Shown here piece after piece: positions 10,590 through 21,211 of a stretch of 64,000 nt of DNA. Where the stretch lies: positions 124,001 through 188,000 of the forward strand of contig JAFFJZ010000071.1 in the NCBI GenBank assembly GCA_018340375.1, written 5' to 3'. The notes below the pieces were generated by a model. The model was given only the letters and a program-made list of their open reading frames with translations, searched no databases and was not told the origin of the DNA. Source of the DNA: Gonatopus flavifemur. Lineage: Eukaryota > Arthropoda > Insecta > Hymenoptera > Dryinidae. Every line of letters starts with the position of its first letter. The stretch's first letter is position 1. A program made the translations under genes and the position numbers.

Positions 10590-11505
10590 CATCCGCCATC
10601 CTGAATTTCGGAATTCTGACAACGGATTCGTGATCAGCGATCCCGAAAACCCCTGGGTACCGAGTTTGAAGGGAATCCGATGATTTTTACAATTTTCGTC
10701 CGCTTTATTGGGTCCGTTATTTTGAATTTTGAATTTCAGACCGTGGATTCGTAATCAGCGACCACAGAAACCCCTGAGTACCAAGTTTGAAGAAAATGCG
10801 ATGATTTCCTTAATTTTTGTCCACCATATTGGATCCGCCATTCTGAATTCCAAAATTTTGACAACGGATTCGTAATTGGTGACCCCAAAAACTCCTGGAT
10901 GCCGAGTTTGAAGAAAATCCGATGATCTTCTCGATTTCATTCCACCATATTGGATCCGCCATTTTGAATTTCGAAATGCAGACAACGGATTCGTAATCAG
11001 CGACCCCAAAAATCCCTGGGTACCCAATTTGAAAAGAAACCGATAATTTTTTCAATTTTCGTCCGCCATATTGGATTCCTCATTCTGAATTTGGCAACTC
11101 AGACAGCGGATTCGTAATCAGCGACCCCGAAAACCCCTGATCACCAAATTTGAAAAAAATCCGATGATTTCTTCCAATTTTCGTCCACCATATTGGATCC
11201 GCCATTTTGAATTTCGAAATGAAAACAACGGATCCGTAATCAGCGACCCCAAAAACCGTTGGGTACCCAATTTGAGGAGAATCCGATGATTTTTAAAATT
11301 TTCGTCCGCCATATTGGATTCGCCATTTTGAATTTCGGAACTCAAACAGCAGATTCGTAATCAGCGACCCCAAAAACCCCTGATCACCAAGTTTGAAGAA
11401 AATCCGATGGTTTCTTTCAATTTTCGTCCGCCATATTGGATCCGCCATTTTGAATTTTGAAATTGTGACAACGGATTCGTAATCAGTGAGCCCATAAGCT
11501 TCCCG
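10590..11505 (-). repeat. Right subterminal array of ~121-bp repeats (8 units, inverted)
   Basis: CAGCGACC-type phrases fall at about 10637, 10756, 10876, 10998, 11119, 11240, 11361 and 11481, a period of 119-122 bp. The units read TTCGTCCGCCATATTGGATC and CGCCATTTTGAATTTC, the reverse complement of the left array. Together they form long subterminal inverted arrays of unequal copy number. Confidence 0.92.
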
Positions 11506-11543
11506 AGTACGAAGTCGCAAGCGAATTTGAGAGCCCCTTATAA

Positions 11544-11578
11544 TTTTGTCCAGCTTTTTGGCATTTGGCCCCACTGTG
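11544..11578 (-). repeat. Transib right terminal inverted repeat, RSS-like
   Basis: Reverse complement of the left end: the first 29 bp are identical, followed by one mismatch and CAAAA. Both ends have the same 12-bp heptamer-to-A-run spacing, so no 12/23 asymmetry is seen. Confidence 0.9.
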
Positions 11579-11583
11579 CGACG

Positions 11584-12015
11584 TGAACTTCGACAGTCCT
11601 CCTACAAGAAGAAGGGTGTATCAGAGGTCACTGAGACAAACGAATCAGTGCTCGCATGATTGCACTTTTCGTCACCACCATGACTTCAAGGCCCACCCAT
11701 TCTGTGAACTCCGTAATGGCTGCTACTTGCATTCTGTCACAGAAGAGCTATGAGATCACAGTTGATACGGAGTGTAACTAGATATTGTAGGAATATTTAG
11801 TTACAAACAAATGGAACAGAGAGAGTCTTCCTCCTGGCGAATTTCGTAGGAGTTATATGATAAGTCAGCCAAGTTCCCAAATAATATGCTGACTATATCA
11901 TTATTCAATACTCTTTGAATTGTTGCTATGCATTTATTCATTCGAAAACCAATTTCAGTTATGATTGAATGTAATTATGGAGGATACTAATCACACAGGT
12001 ATACATATATATATA
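11584..12015. other. Unclassified spacer; short plus-strand open frame at its start
   Basis: The first 170 bp are open to a stop at 11751-11753, with Cys/His-rich residues (QCSHDCTFRHHHDF). This joins in frame with the sequence left of the Transib when the element is removed. The remaining ~260 bp are AT-rich with nothing recognisable. Confidence 0.3.
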
Positions 12016-12017
12016 TA

Positions 12018-12380
12018 CAGGGTGGGGCATTTAAAGTGTCGCGGACGTTTTTTCCGAAAATGAAGTGAGATACGAGAAAATTTTTCGGACGAAAGTTGTA
12101 GGGTACCGAGGGGGACATCCGATGGTGGCCTTGGCTTTGGCCTCAAATCTCATCTTCAAGGGCATTCTGAGATCAACTCTTGTTTTTTAAATAGCATCTC
12201 ATATTTTTTACTGCAGATTTGGATTCTAGGTCAAAAACCAAGAAACTTTTGTCTGAACCATTTTCCTGAAATCCGCAAAAATGGCGCTCTAATCGATATT
12301 GTTCCATTTTGAATCTGACATTCGAATAACTCGAAAACGAAGGGTCTTGCAAAAGAATGTTTCGTACAAAAGTTGTCAAT
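12018..12380 (+). repeat. Left ~363-bp terminal inverted repeat of DD41D copy 1
   Basis: Matches 13688-14048 inverted, with scattered substitutions. A short open frame inside it exists in both arms and both copies, but it ends in the repeat and is probably non-coding. Confidence 0.9.
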
Positions 12381-12528
12381 ACACAACACATTTCAATCGT
12401 CTACATTACCACCATTCAGAGCTCACGCAACGTGAACAAACGACGGGGTTCAGTGAAAATTCACGATTTTGAAAGTCAGTTTGTCAGTTACATTTGATTA
12501 TTACTTGATTCATGACAAATTGGAAATC

Positions 12529-13593
12529 ATGGATATCCGATACACGGTTTCTGAAAAGATCGATATGATCTACATTTACGGTGAGGTGCATAAGAACCCC
12601 AGACAAGCATATGACTTGTATGCAGAACGATTTCCTGAAAGAACAACGCCATCCATTAGGTATTTTCAACGCATTACAAAATTATTCTCAGAAACGGGAA
12701 GTGTTACAAGGGAAAAACGACATCGAATGAGAACTGTTAGCGGAGAAAATGCGGAAGTTAATGTACTAGCTGCAGTAGCCAATAATCCACACGTGAGCTC
12801 TCGTGAAATTGAACTCCATTCGGGAATTTCTCGAAGAAGTGTTCTTCGAATACTGAAACGTCACAAATTCCATCCGTATCACATTTGTTTGCATCAAGAC
12901 CTTCACGGTGATGATTTCGAAAATCGTGTACAGTTTTGTCGATGGGGTGTAGCGCAAATGCACAATAACAACTTCATCAACATATTATTTTCTGATGAGT
13001 CGACGTTCACCAATCATGGTCAAGTAAATCGACATAATATGCATTACTGGGCGACAGAAAATCCAAGATGGTTACGTCAAGTAGAGCATCAAAGACAATG
13101 GGCTGTGAATGTTTGGTGTGGTATTTTTCGATCTCGAGTAATTGGACCGTACTTCATTGCAGATACGCTAAATGGAGAGAAGTACAGACATTTTTCAGAT
13201 CAAGTACTTCCAACATCACTTGAAGACATACCTATTCAGGAACGATTGAATATGTGGTATCAACACGATGGTTGTCCATCCCATTATGCAGTCACAGCTC
13301 GAGAAATATTGGACAGAGATTATCCTGGACGATGGATAGGACGTCGTGGACCAGTTCATTGGCCTGCCCGTTCTCCGGATCTTACTTCTCCAGATTTTTT
13401 TTTATGGGGATACATAAAAGATACAGTTTATCAACAAGCGCCGACTACACCTGAGAATATGCGTCAACGAATCATCAATGCGTGCGCGAGCATCAATGAA
13501 GATATTTTAGCACGAGTTCAGCAATCTTTTGTAAAACGTTTTGAAATGTGTATTGAAGTCGAAGGCCATCATTTTGAGCATCTACTGCATTAA
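12529..13593 (+). CDS. DD41D transposase with DUF4817-type N-terminus (354 aa)
   Basis: Cut-and-paste transposase for its own element. The N-terminal HTH region (about residues 1-110: MDIRYTVSEKID, then SIRYFQRITKLFSETGSV) resembles the DUF4817 helix-turn-helix common in insect transposases. The catalytic core has LFSDESTF (first Asp), WYQHDGCPSHYA (second Asp) and RSPDLTSPDFFLWGYIKD (third Asp). There are 41 residues between the second and third Asp, hence DD41D. I start at the ATG of MDIRYTV rather than the upstream TTG. No stop or frameshift is visible. It differs from the copy at 49346-50410 by only a handful of residues (for example E/G in the NAEVNVL stretch), implying recent activity. 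Confidence 0.94.
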   Translation: MDIRYTVSEKIDMIYIYGEVHKNPRQAYDLYAERFPERTTPSIRYFQRITKLFSETGSVTREKRHRMRTVSGENAEVNVLAAVANNPHVSSREIELHSGISRRSVLRILKRHKFHPYHICLHQDLHGDDFENRVQFCRWGVAQMHNNNFINILFSDESTFTNHGQVNRHNMHYWATENPRWLRQVEHQRQWAVNVWCGIFRSRVIGPYFIADTLNGEKYRHFSDQVLPTSLEDIPIQERLNMWYQHDGCPSHYAVTAREILDRDYPGRWIGRRGPVHWPARSPDLTSPDFFLWGYIKDTVYQQAPTTPENMRQRIINACASINEDILARVQQSFVKRFEMCIEVEGHHFEHLLH

Positions 13594-13687
13594 AATTATC
13601 CAAGTGATGTAGACGATTGAAATGTGTTGTGTTTTGTTTGTTATACCCCATCACCTCCGTTTCAGTTCAAGGGGTCCCCCTTGGAAT

Positions 13688-14048
13688 CAGACAACTTTCG
13701 TCCGAAACATTCTCCTCCAAGACCCTTCGTTTTCGAGTTATTCTTATGTCAGATTCAGTATGGAACAATATCGATTAGAGCGCCATCTTTGCGGATTTCA
13801 GGAAAATGGTTCAGACAAAAGTTTCTTGGTTTTTGACCTAGAATCCAAATCTGCAGTAAAAAATATGAGATGCTATTAAAGGACAAGAGTTGACCTCAGA
13901 ATGCCCTCGGAGATGAGATTTGAGGTCAAAGCCCAGGCCACCATCGGATGTCCCCCTCGATACCCTACAATTTTTGTCCGAAAAATTTTCTCGTATCTCA
14001 TTTTATTTTTGGAAAAAACGCCCGCGTCACTTTGAATGCTCCACCCTG
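13688..14048 (-). repeat. Right ~361-bp terminal inverted repeat of DD41D copy 1
   Basis: Inverse of the left arm, somewhat more diverged near the tip (GAATGCTCCACCCTG). Confidence 0.9.
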
Positions 14049-14050
14049 TA

Positions 14051-14560
14051 TGTATATATGACGGGGGACGAGGAAAGGAACAACTAGCAGGAGCGAGACA
14101 AGGGAGAAGGAAAGAAAGGAAAGTCAGAGGGAAAGAGTCTCACTCACCGTTCAGCCAACTGGGTTTCAATCTTTTTAGTATGTTATTTAATCTCCTGAAG
14201 TGTAGGCTGGAGGTCACTTTCTGTTATTATATAACTAACTGAAACACTCTGCGAATAAACGGGAACTTATACACTTGTACACTAGGCGATTCCTCAAATT
14301 CTTCTCTCTCTTTCTCACCCTCCCGCAGGAGCGATGACAACCATGGGTACGGAGGAAAACCCGACGCCATCAAAAGGGCTCCAGTGCGTATCCGTCCTTC
14401 GAGCGGAAGGGCCCTGAGCTTTTCCTTTTCCACTGGTCCCTTCATAGCTCGAAGGGTGGGTACACGAGCACACTTTTGAGATTTTCGCCAGGGGAAAGCA
14501 TAAACCCCTGGTGGAGCTTTCGTACCGCCGGCATCCTCACCCATGAAAGACAACACCCCA

Positions 14561-14592
<32 letters not shown>

Positions 14593-15462
14593 TACTTACA
14601 CCTTTGGAACGGTTTTTAAACGCGGTTCAGAGAAGACTGACTTGCCCAGTGGCAGTTGCCGACCAGGAGAAATCCGATGGCGAAAAGTGGGAGGTTGATT
14701 GTTCTCAGCCTAATCAGCACTTCAGCTTGCCACCAAGATTTCTAGGGAATCCGGTGTCAAATTTCCATGCCGATGGGCCTTCGTACGTGACTTATCGCTG
14801 CTGAGGCTTGCGTTTTGCTGGCCCCAACGGCGAAAGCCAGGCACGCGGTTCTGCGAAGAACAATCAACCATGTGTCCAAGAAAAAACGAATATAGAAATT
14901 CGGAATTCCGGCGGTCACGTACACACACATATACACACATACATATGTACGTACATGTATGTGTACAATGAACAACAATTGTGATGAGGAGGATCAGCAA
15001 CAGCCACTGTGCAGGTCATGAGCATAAAAAGGAAGAGGTTGCAAGATGAAGCGAGGGAAAAAAAAACACCGAGGTAGAAAGAAGGCACCCGTTGTGTGGT
15101 CGCACCGGGGCACACACACGAGGGAGAGAGAAGAGGTAGAGAGGTGAAAGAAGAAGAATTCTCGTATCGCACCACCAGCAAGTATTGTGCGAGAAGAGGA
15201 GTAGGAAGAGAATGAGGGAAAGAGAAAGAGAAATGACGAGTTGCTTCATCATTCGTCGATGCACGATCGACGTTCAAGGAAATTTCCAAATGAAATATAA
15301 TTTGAGAAATCAGCGAAAGTGTTTTGAAATTGAAGTTCACGTTCGCTTAAAGTGAACCATAGGTCTGACACTGGATACGTGAATTGTGTCCAGTGTATGA
15401 TTTCTACGTGCGAAGAAAGAATTTCGGAAAAATTTCATAGGGAAATTTCCTCAAACGTGACA
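14051..15462. other. GC- and purine-rich island, no gene assigned
   Basis: Unlike its AT-rich surroundings: GC-rich at about 14320-14560 and GA-rich at 14060-14140 and 15040-15240. It has a (GA)n microsatellite at 14566-14592 and a CACA/TACA tract near 14920-14960. The longest frame (14227-14556, minus, 109 codons) matches nothing I know. GAGA-rich, GC-rich DNA could be a promoter and 5' UTR of a host gene, but no exon can be supported. Confidence 0.3.
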
Positions 15463-15540
15463 CAGGGCTGTGGAGTCGGAATCGGGAGTCGAGGAGTCGT
15501 GGAATGATGGATGGAGTCGAAAGGGGAGTCGGAGTCGAAT

Positions 15541-15857
15541 CAGAGAGAAGATGAAAGCGCTCACGGGCACCTATGCGCCGCTAGTAAAAGTTCCACTGGC
15601 CTCCTGGCGGTTGGATCATGGAAGTAGACCTACAGCGATTTTATTTTTTGATAACCAAAAATTACGCATTTCTTTTGAATACTTTTCAATACGTACTCAA
15701 TCGAAATTTGATCATGTACCGATACTGAATGGATATGATTCTTCATGATCATGAATTGAAGAAGGAAAAGATGAGAGAGGGGGTTGGTGGGTCTGTTTCA
15801 CGTGATCCACTCACTAGCAATGGAACCCCGGCCGTCAGCGCTCTCATCTTCTCTCTG
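15541..15857. mobile_element. MITE with CAGAGAGAAGATG ends, copy 1
   Basis: A 317-bp element. CAGAGAGAAGATGAAAGCGC at the left pairs with AGCGCTCTCATCTTCTCTCTG at the right (first 20 bases compared). A 7-bp duplication GTCGAAT flanks it (15534-15540 and 15858-15864). Non-coding. Related to 34293-34624. Confidence 0.85.
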
Positions 15858-16185
15858 GTCGAATGTTATTTCATCGACTCCAACTCCACTTTCGACTCCT
15901 TATAGAAAAAGTTAGTTTTCATGAAAGTACGTCAGAAAAATATCACGAGAACGTTCTGTAGTATATGAAAAGAACGTTTTCAGAACGTGTTTTGCTGCAT
16001 TAGACGTGAAAATTCTGTAAAAATATGTGCTTTTGGAGGTTAAGACTCGCAGAACCTAGGCTATGTTTTTGAAACATTCAGAGAACTTCGTGTGCTCTTT
16101 GGAATATATTTTCATTTCTTCGACTCATTTACGAAAATACACATATTCAATCTTCTGATCATTCAATTGTAATAAACTCATATTA

Positions 16186-16423
16186 CATTGAGAGAAAAAA
16201 AATCTTAAACTAAGAAAATATTGGTCTGCCCGAGTCCGATCCGATATTTTCTTGATTCAACAAAACTTTCTTCGAAAGAAGAAATTACTCAGTTTGAAAC
16301 TATACAGTGTGATATAGACAAAATTTCCTCACTCCAAGTACACATTTTCTCGAGATAGGAAAAAAATATATTCTTAGATCAAAAAAATATGTTTTTCTGA
16401 TTGAGCTAATTTTTTTCTCAGTG
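16186..16423. mobile_element. Small TA-flanked MITE
   Basis: 238 bp. Ends CATTGAGAGAAAAAAAA and TTTTTTTCTCAGTG are inverted, with TA at 16184-16185 and 16424-16425. This pattern fits a mariner-type MITE. Non-coding. Confidence 0.65.
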
Positions 16424-17733
16424 TAATAGATTCCAACAGTGGTTCCATAATGAACTCTTATGGATCTCAGGTGCATCAGTTGAGTGATGGAATTTGCATG
16501 CAAAAAATTTTTTCAATTTTTCTCCAACACAAACGAGGAATCCATATGTGAATTTATGGGCAATGTATTCCCACACGTCGATTCGAAGTTCAAAGTGTAA
16601 TGTTTCTAAATCGAATGCATATAATTCTCTGTTGACATAAATAAGATAAATCAAGAAATGAGAGTAGGAATTGATGTGTTTGTCCTCATGATCTGTTCGG
16701 TGGGAAGGTGCTATAATTCTTCATATCAATGGAAATATAAAGGTATGAGAATGGAGAAAGAGAGTCATTGAACATCTCTAAGTGGGAATGTGACGTCCCC
16801 GTGAAACTGAGATCATTCAAAGAATTTGCAGCAAAAAATCTTGAATTGAAAAGAATAGAAAAGAATTGAGATTGAAGAATTTGAATTCGATTTTTGGAGT
16901 CATAGAATTCATTCTGAAAAAATTCTATTCTTGTCTATTCTAACATATTTCAAGTGAAATCTTATTCCAAACGTGCTATTCAATTTCAATTTTCCTAATG
17001 TCAAATTCAGAATACAACTGCTATGTTGTGAATGAATATGTTGTTGATGACAATGGTATCGCGATTTTCAATTCTAGGGCAAGACTTCAAAGAAGAATAG
17101 CAACTGAATTCCAGACACAGAATTACAATCCAAATGTTTCTATTTCTTTCTATTCTTTTGACACAAACTTCGAATTGAAAACAATTCAAAATAGGATTTT
17201 CCTATTCTTTTCCAATTCTTTTCCATTCCAGATTTTTTGCTGGGTTGATTCTTATAAAAATTAAATTTTTCCAATGAGAAATGTACACATTTCGAATTAG
17301 TACATTCCTCATTTCAAACTCAAATTTCCCGTTTCAGACTCAAATGATTCTAAATAAATTCGAATCACTTTTCATCAGAGATTTGCACTATCAATCGTTC
17401 TGAATGATTTCGTTTCTGCAGGGAGAGCTAAGGTCGTTGCAGCACTGAAATCCCATATCGGTATACGGTATAGGAGTAGAAAAAGAATATTTAAGAATTC
17501 ATATCGAATTCAAATTGAATTCTCCTTGCAGTCTTTCTGAACTGATTTGCTGTGTGCGATTTATCTCTCTTTCTATCAGTATTACAAGTTTGCAATCCAC
17601 TCCCCTCCTTTACACTCAGAGGAATTTTTATTACATGCATAATACAACTAGGAATAGCTATAATAAATAGTAAGAAATATCATGTATGTAGTTGAACTTA
17701 TTATGCCTTCAAACAAATTCATTACATTATATA
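16424..17733. other. No recognisable feature
   Basis: AT-rich sequence. Open frames here (for example 16998-17264) are short, low in complexity and match nothing known to me. Confidence 0.4.
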
Positions 17734-17944
17734 CACAGAAAAAAGCATTTTTTTGAATCTAAGAAATTGTTATTTGAATACGTCAAAATGAACATTTCTT
17801 TGATACAAACAAATTTGTTACTTGGGAGAAAAATCAAATAATACATTTTTTTGATGAAGAAAATATTCATTTCCGTCAAAGAAATATTCTTTGAACCTAT
17901 TCAAATAACAATTTGTTAGATCCAAAGAAATACTTTTTTCTGTG
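17734..17944. mobile_element. Small TA-flanked MITE
   Basis: 211 bp with inverted ends CACAGAAAAAAGCATTT / AAATACTTTTTTCTGTG and inner inverted ATTGTTATTTGAATA. TA at 17732-17733 and 17945-17946. Non-coding. Confidence 0.75.
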
Positions 17945-18590
17945 TAGTAAGTAAGTGTGTAATCTATACAATAATCTTCAGTATACATATATCTCATAGG
18001 TTTTATTATATGGATCTATTGCTATTTCTATTTTTTTATTATGTATTCCCCTCTGAGTATTCTTATATTCCTACGGATGAAACCCTAGCCTAGTTCTGCT
18101 TGTGAACTGTGCACCAATACCGCCCATTTAATTCCAAGTTTCAAATGAAAGATAAGTCCTTAATTATTACCTAATTATTCAAAAAGCTCCATACTGCTCG
18201 TTTCCAACGGATCTTGCTATCACTCCATGCTAATATGCTTAATAGATTTATATTGCACTTATTCTTATTACCAGACCGGAAATCGTTTTGGAGTTGTTGA
18301 CGAAGTTTTTTCCTAACATTTGGAATATTTATATCTGTTGAACAATGTTGATGGGAGAAATAATCCATGCATACAATTTTGTAATAGAACATTAAAATTA
18401 GTTACGACTTAGAAGTCCGTTAATTGTTTGCATTTGAGCCTCGACATATTTAGCGAATCGAACTTGAATAATATATCAATAAATAAAATATTGAAACACA
18501 GGTCGAAAAACCTCGATAACGAATAATGTCTATCTAATGTCCAAGTTTGGTTCTTTTGAAATTTTTATTCATGGGAATAAACACTAGAGC
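17945..18590. other. No recognisable feature
   Basis: AT-rich spacer inside the putative 15463-18665 element. No gene or repeat supported. Confidence 0.4.
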
Positions 18591-18665
18591 CGGAGTCGGA
18601 GCTGGAGTCGGAAATTTCAAGTGGTCTGGAGTCGGCTGTGTGAAAGCTTCGACTCCGCAGCCCTG

Positions 18666-19688
18666 CATGAAATAGCGAAGTCCTTCGAACTCAGGAAATA
18701 TTGGGGAATTTGTTTGTTGGAAACATTTTTAACGGGAAGATGGGTATTTGAGACTGCATACGGGGTATATGGGATGACGTGTATATCGGAAATCCTGATG
18801 CGAAGGAAAAGGTTATGCGCGATGTATAGAAAAAGATGTAGTGACGAATGGATGGAGCTCGAATGAACCAATAACTCCATCGTTCGTGGCTACGACTGAA
18901 AAAGAAATGCATGTATTGCATTGAACGTGCGTTCCTATATGTACTACGATCGTACGTGAGAAAATTCATATTCTTCAAAGTTATATTATCATAATGGTAG
19001 TTAAAAAATGTGGGAGGACTATTTGGTGGGTTCGTATATGGAGTTCGGGGTTGAAAATCACGATCAAGGCGATTTGTGGTTCGAATTCGATTGTAAATAA
19101 TTTAAAGAAGAGAAAGGTTCTAATGCGTTGTATATCGTATGTTATGTACAACGATGAGAAGCTTCTTCGCGAAACGTACGATTGCGAGAAGGACAGAGGC
19201 TACGGATGGATGGAGTTGGAATAAACGGATAGGTTCAATCCTTATAGTCAAATGAGAAGAAGTATTCATTCCGATACATCGCTGAAGTATAAAAACTTGC
19301 ATATGTCCATGCATTTCAAAATCGAACTCCAATGATATATTCAGATGGAATAAGGGGAGGGATGAGGGGAAATGAAAAGATGAATGTTTTTAAAGGTTCG
19401 ACGGAGAAGAAATACGAAGATGATTCCTTTTTCGTCTCGAATCTTCAAAATTTTATTAGAAAACAAAGGTTTTGGCAGAAGTCCACCGCCTGGTCACCAG
19501 TTTCATTACGACGGTGGCGGAGACGACGTGAGAAGTCGTCGAACCAACGTCGTTTTGTGACTTGAAGGGGCTGCTGGTCCAGCATGGCCTGTGGAACGGG
19601 ATAGTATCGGCCCGAGCGGTGAGACCGATACACCCTGGAGATGGTTCTTCTGCCTCTTAGACTATCGAGATGCCCTTTTTCGTCTGTT
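18666..19688. other. Unclassified; two weakly similar segments
   Basis: The phrases GAATGGATGGAGCTCGAAT (about 18847) and GGATGGATGGAGTTGGAAT (about 19204), with similar AT-poor surroundings, suggest an old duplication about 360 bp apart. The stretch at about 19480-19690 is GC-richer and has an open minus frame of unknown kind. It may belong to the LTR element whose integrase fragment follows. Confidence 0.3.
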
Positions 19689-19890
19689 TCAATCATTATT
19701 CGTCTGGATCGACGACTGGGATGAAATTGTACATTTAGCTAAGTTCGCTCCCAACACGTTAGTACATGGAGCAATTAACTTCACACCTTTTGAATTTGTC
19801 TTTGGGAAATCGGTCCGAATTCTGACTTTTCTCCCTCCCAGAGGAGAATTAACCACATACAATTCTTATGCACACGATTCGATATCTAGA
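19689..19890 (+). pseudogene. Gypsy-like integrase C-terminal fragment
   Basis: The translation contains WDEIVHLAKFAPNTLVHGA and NFTPFEFVFGKS, the conserved end of the Gypsy/Ty3 integrase core (N-T-x-H ... TPFExxFG). Reverse transcriptase, RNase H and LTRs are not seen. The fragment stops exactly at the TTAA where the piggyBac-like element begins, and sequence right of that element (from 24951) may continue it with a frame change. A relic interrupted by a later insertion. Confidence 0.7.
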
Positions 19891-19909
19891 TTAACCCTTT
19901 GCGGCATAC

Positions 19910-20985
19910 GTTTTTCAGATGAACGGTTTTTCATGAAACTTGGTATATATGGGTTTTTGAGGTCGCTGATCACGAATCTGGACTCGGATTTGTGAAACTC
20001 AAGATGGCGGATTCAAGATGGCGGCAAAAAATTTCAAAATATTGGGGATTTCGCTGAAACTCACGTGTCGGGGATTTTTCGGGTCGCTGATTACGAATCT
20101 GGACTCAGATTTCCAAAATTCAGAATGGCGGATTCAATATGGCGGTGGGAAATTTTAAAAATCGCGGAGTTTCGCTGAAAGTCACGTGTCAGGGATTTTT
20201 CAGGTTGCTGATTACGAATCTGAACGCAGATTTACGGAATTCAAGATGGCGGTTCCAAGATGACGGCGAAAAATTTTCGAAATCGGGGGATTTCGCTGAA
20301 ATTCACGTGTCGAGGATTTTTCGGATCGCTGATTACGAATCTCAACTCAGATTTCCGGAATTCAAAATAGCGGATTCAATATGACGTTGGGAAATTTCAA
20401 AAATTGCGGAATTCTGCTGGAACTCACGTGTCGGGGATTTTCCTGGTTGCTGATGACGGATCCGAACGCAGATTTTCGAAATTCAAAATGGCGGCGGAAA
20501 ATTTCGTAAATTGGGGGATTTAGCTGGAACCTACGTGTCGGGGATTCTTCGGGTCGCTGATTACGAATCTGAACTCAGATTTTCAAAATTCAGAATGACG
20601 GATTCAATATGGCGGCGGGAAATCAGGAAAATCGTGGAATATCGCTGAAACTTGCATGTCAGGGGTTTTTGGGTCGCTGATTACGAATCTAGATACAGAT
20701 TTTCAAAATTGAAAATGGAGGATTCGTGATGGCGACGGAAAATTTGGAAAATTGCGGAATTCCGCCGAAAAATACGTGTCAGGGATTTTTCAGGTCGCCA
20801 ATTACGAATCTGAACCAGATTTTGAAAATTAAAAATGTCAGATTCAAGGTGGTGACGGAAAATTTTGAACATCGTATAATCATGCTGAACTTCATGCACG
20901 GGGGGGCTTTCGTTTTGTTGATTGCGAATTCAAACTCAAATTTCCAAAATTCAAAGAGCAAATTCGGATGGCGTTGGAAAACTTG
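19910..20985 (+). repeat. ~120-bp tandem array, about 9 units, related to the Transib array
   Basis: GTCGCTGATTACGAATCTG-type phrases fall at about 19962, 20082, 20204, 20323, 20445, 20552, 20672, 20793 and 20915. Units contain CAGATTTCCAAAATTCAGAA, TGGCGGATTCAATATGGCGG and CACGTGTCGGGGATTTTTC. Their order and several phrases match the ~121-bp Transib repeat. Confidence 0.9.
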
Positions 20986-21211
20986 GGGAACTGGGATTTT
21001 GCGGAAAGCTTGTGAACTCATTGTTTTTGAATCAATCACCGTAGACCAACTTCTTTTTTCTGGAATTCAATATTTTTCATTCGAATGACGAACAAGGAAT
21101 GAAAGGACATTCGAAGATCGAACAATTAAGAAAGAGGAATTTATTTATCAATCATTCAGAGAACCTTATTTTTCGACAATGAATTCTCATAGATTTAGGC
21201 TTCGATGGAAG

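Larger units (their letters stand above)
5916..11578 (+). mobile_element. Complete Transib transposon (RAG1-related superfamily)
   Basis: A 5,663-bp element. Both ends begin CACAGTGGGGCCAAATGCC and match over about 35 bp with one mismatch. A 5-bp target duplication CGACG flanks it (5911-5915 and 11579-11583). The CACAGTG terminus, a 5-bp GC-rich duplication and a RAG1-like transposase are the known hallmarks of Transib. The order is left terminus, short unique leader, four ~121-bp repeats, transposase gene, eight copies of the repeat in inverted orientation, right terminus. It is structurally complete, but the gene is frameshifted, so this copy is probably not autonomous. Confidence 0.95.
12018..14048 (+). 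mobile_element. DD41D Tc1/mariner-type transposon, copy 1
   Basis: A 2,031-bp element bounded by CAGGGTGGGGCATTTAAAG at the left and its imperfect inverse at the right, flanked by TA (12016-12017 and 14049-14050). The terminal inverted repeats are unusually long (about 12018-12380 and 13688-14048). An extra inverted match sits just inside them (about 12383-12413 and 13603-13636). It carries one intact transposase gene. A second copy lies at 48835-50866. Confidence 0.95.
15463..18665. mobile_element. Putative non-autonomous element with GGAGTCGG-rich ends
   Basis: The left end reads CAGGGCTGTGGAGTCGGAA and the right end, inverted, CAGGGCTGCGGAGTCGAAG. GGAGTC-type short repeats lie inside both ends (15473-15535 and about 18592-18640). 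No transposase lies between and I find no convincing target duplication, so the two ends may not belong to one insertion. It hosts smaller MITEs. Confidence 0.45.

Noticed and set aside
10755..11574. Several overlapping minus-strand ORFs of 75-93 codons
   Set aside because: They repeat with the ~121-bp unit of the Transib array; a product of a repeat length that leaves a frame open, not genes.
12173..12391. Minus-strand ORF in the DD41D left terminal repeat, and its mirror ORF at 13622-13879 (also in copy 2)
   Set aside because: The frame exists only because the terminal repeat is copied in both arms; it has no own start context or domain and ends at repeat features.
14227..14556. 109-codon minus-strand ORF in the GC-rich island
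   Set aside because: Open because of high GC and few AT-rich stops; biased composition and no recognisable domain.
15463..18665. Firm call of one transposon with GGAGTCGG ends
   Set aside because: The ends look paired, but no target duplication or transposase was found, so I kept it only as a putative element.
20139..20384. ORF in the ~120-bp array
   Set aside because: Array-derived, as above.
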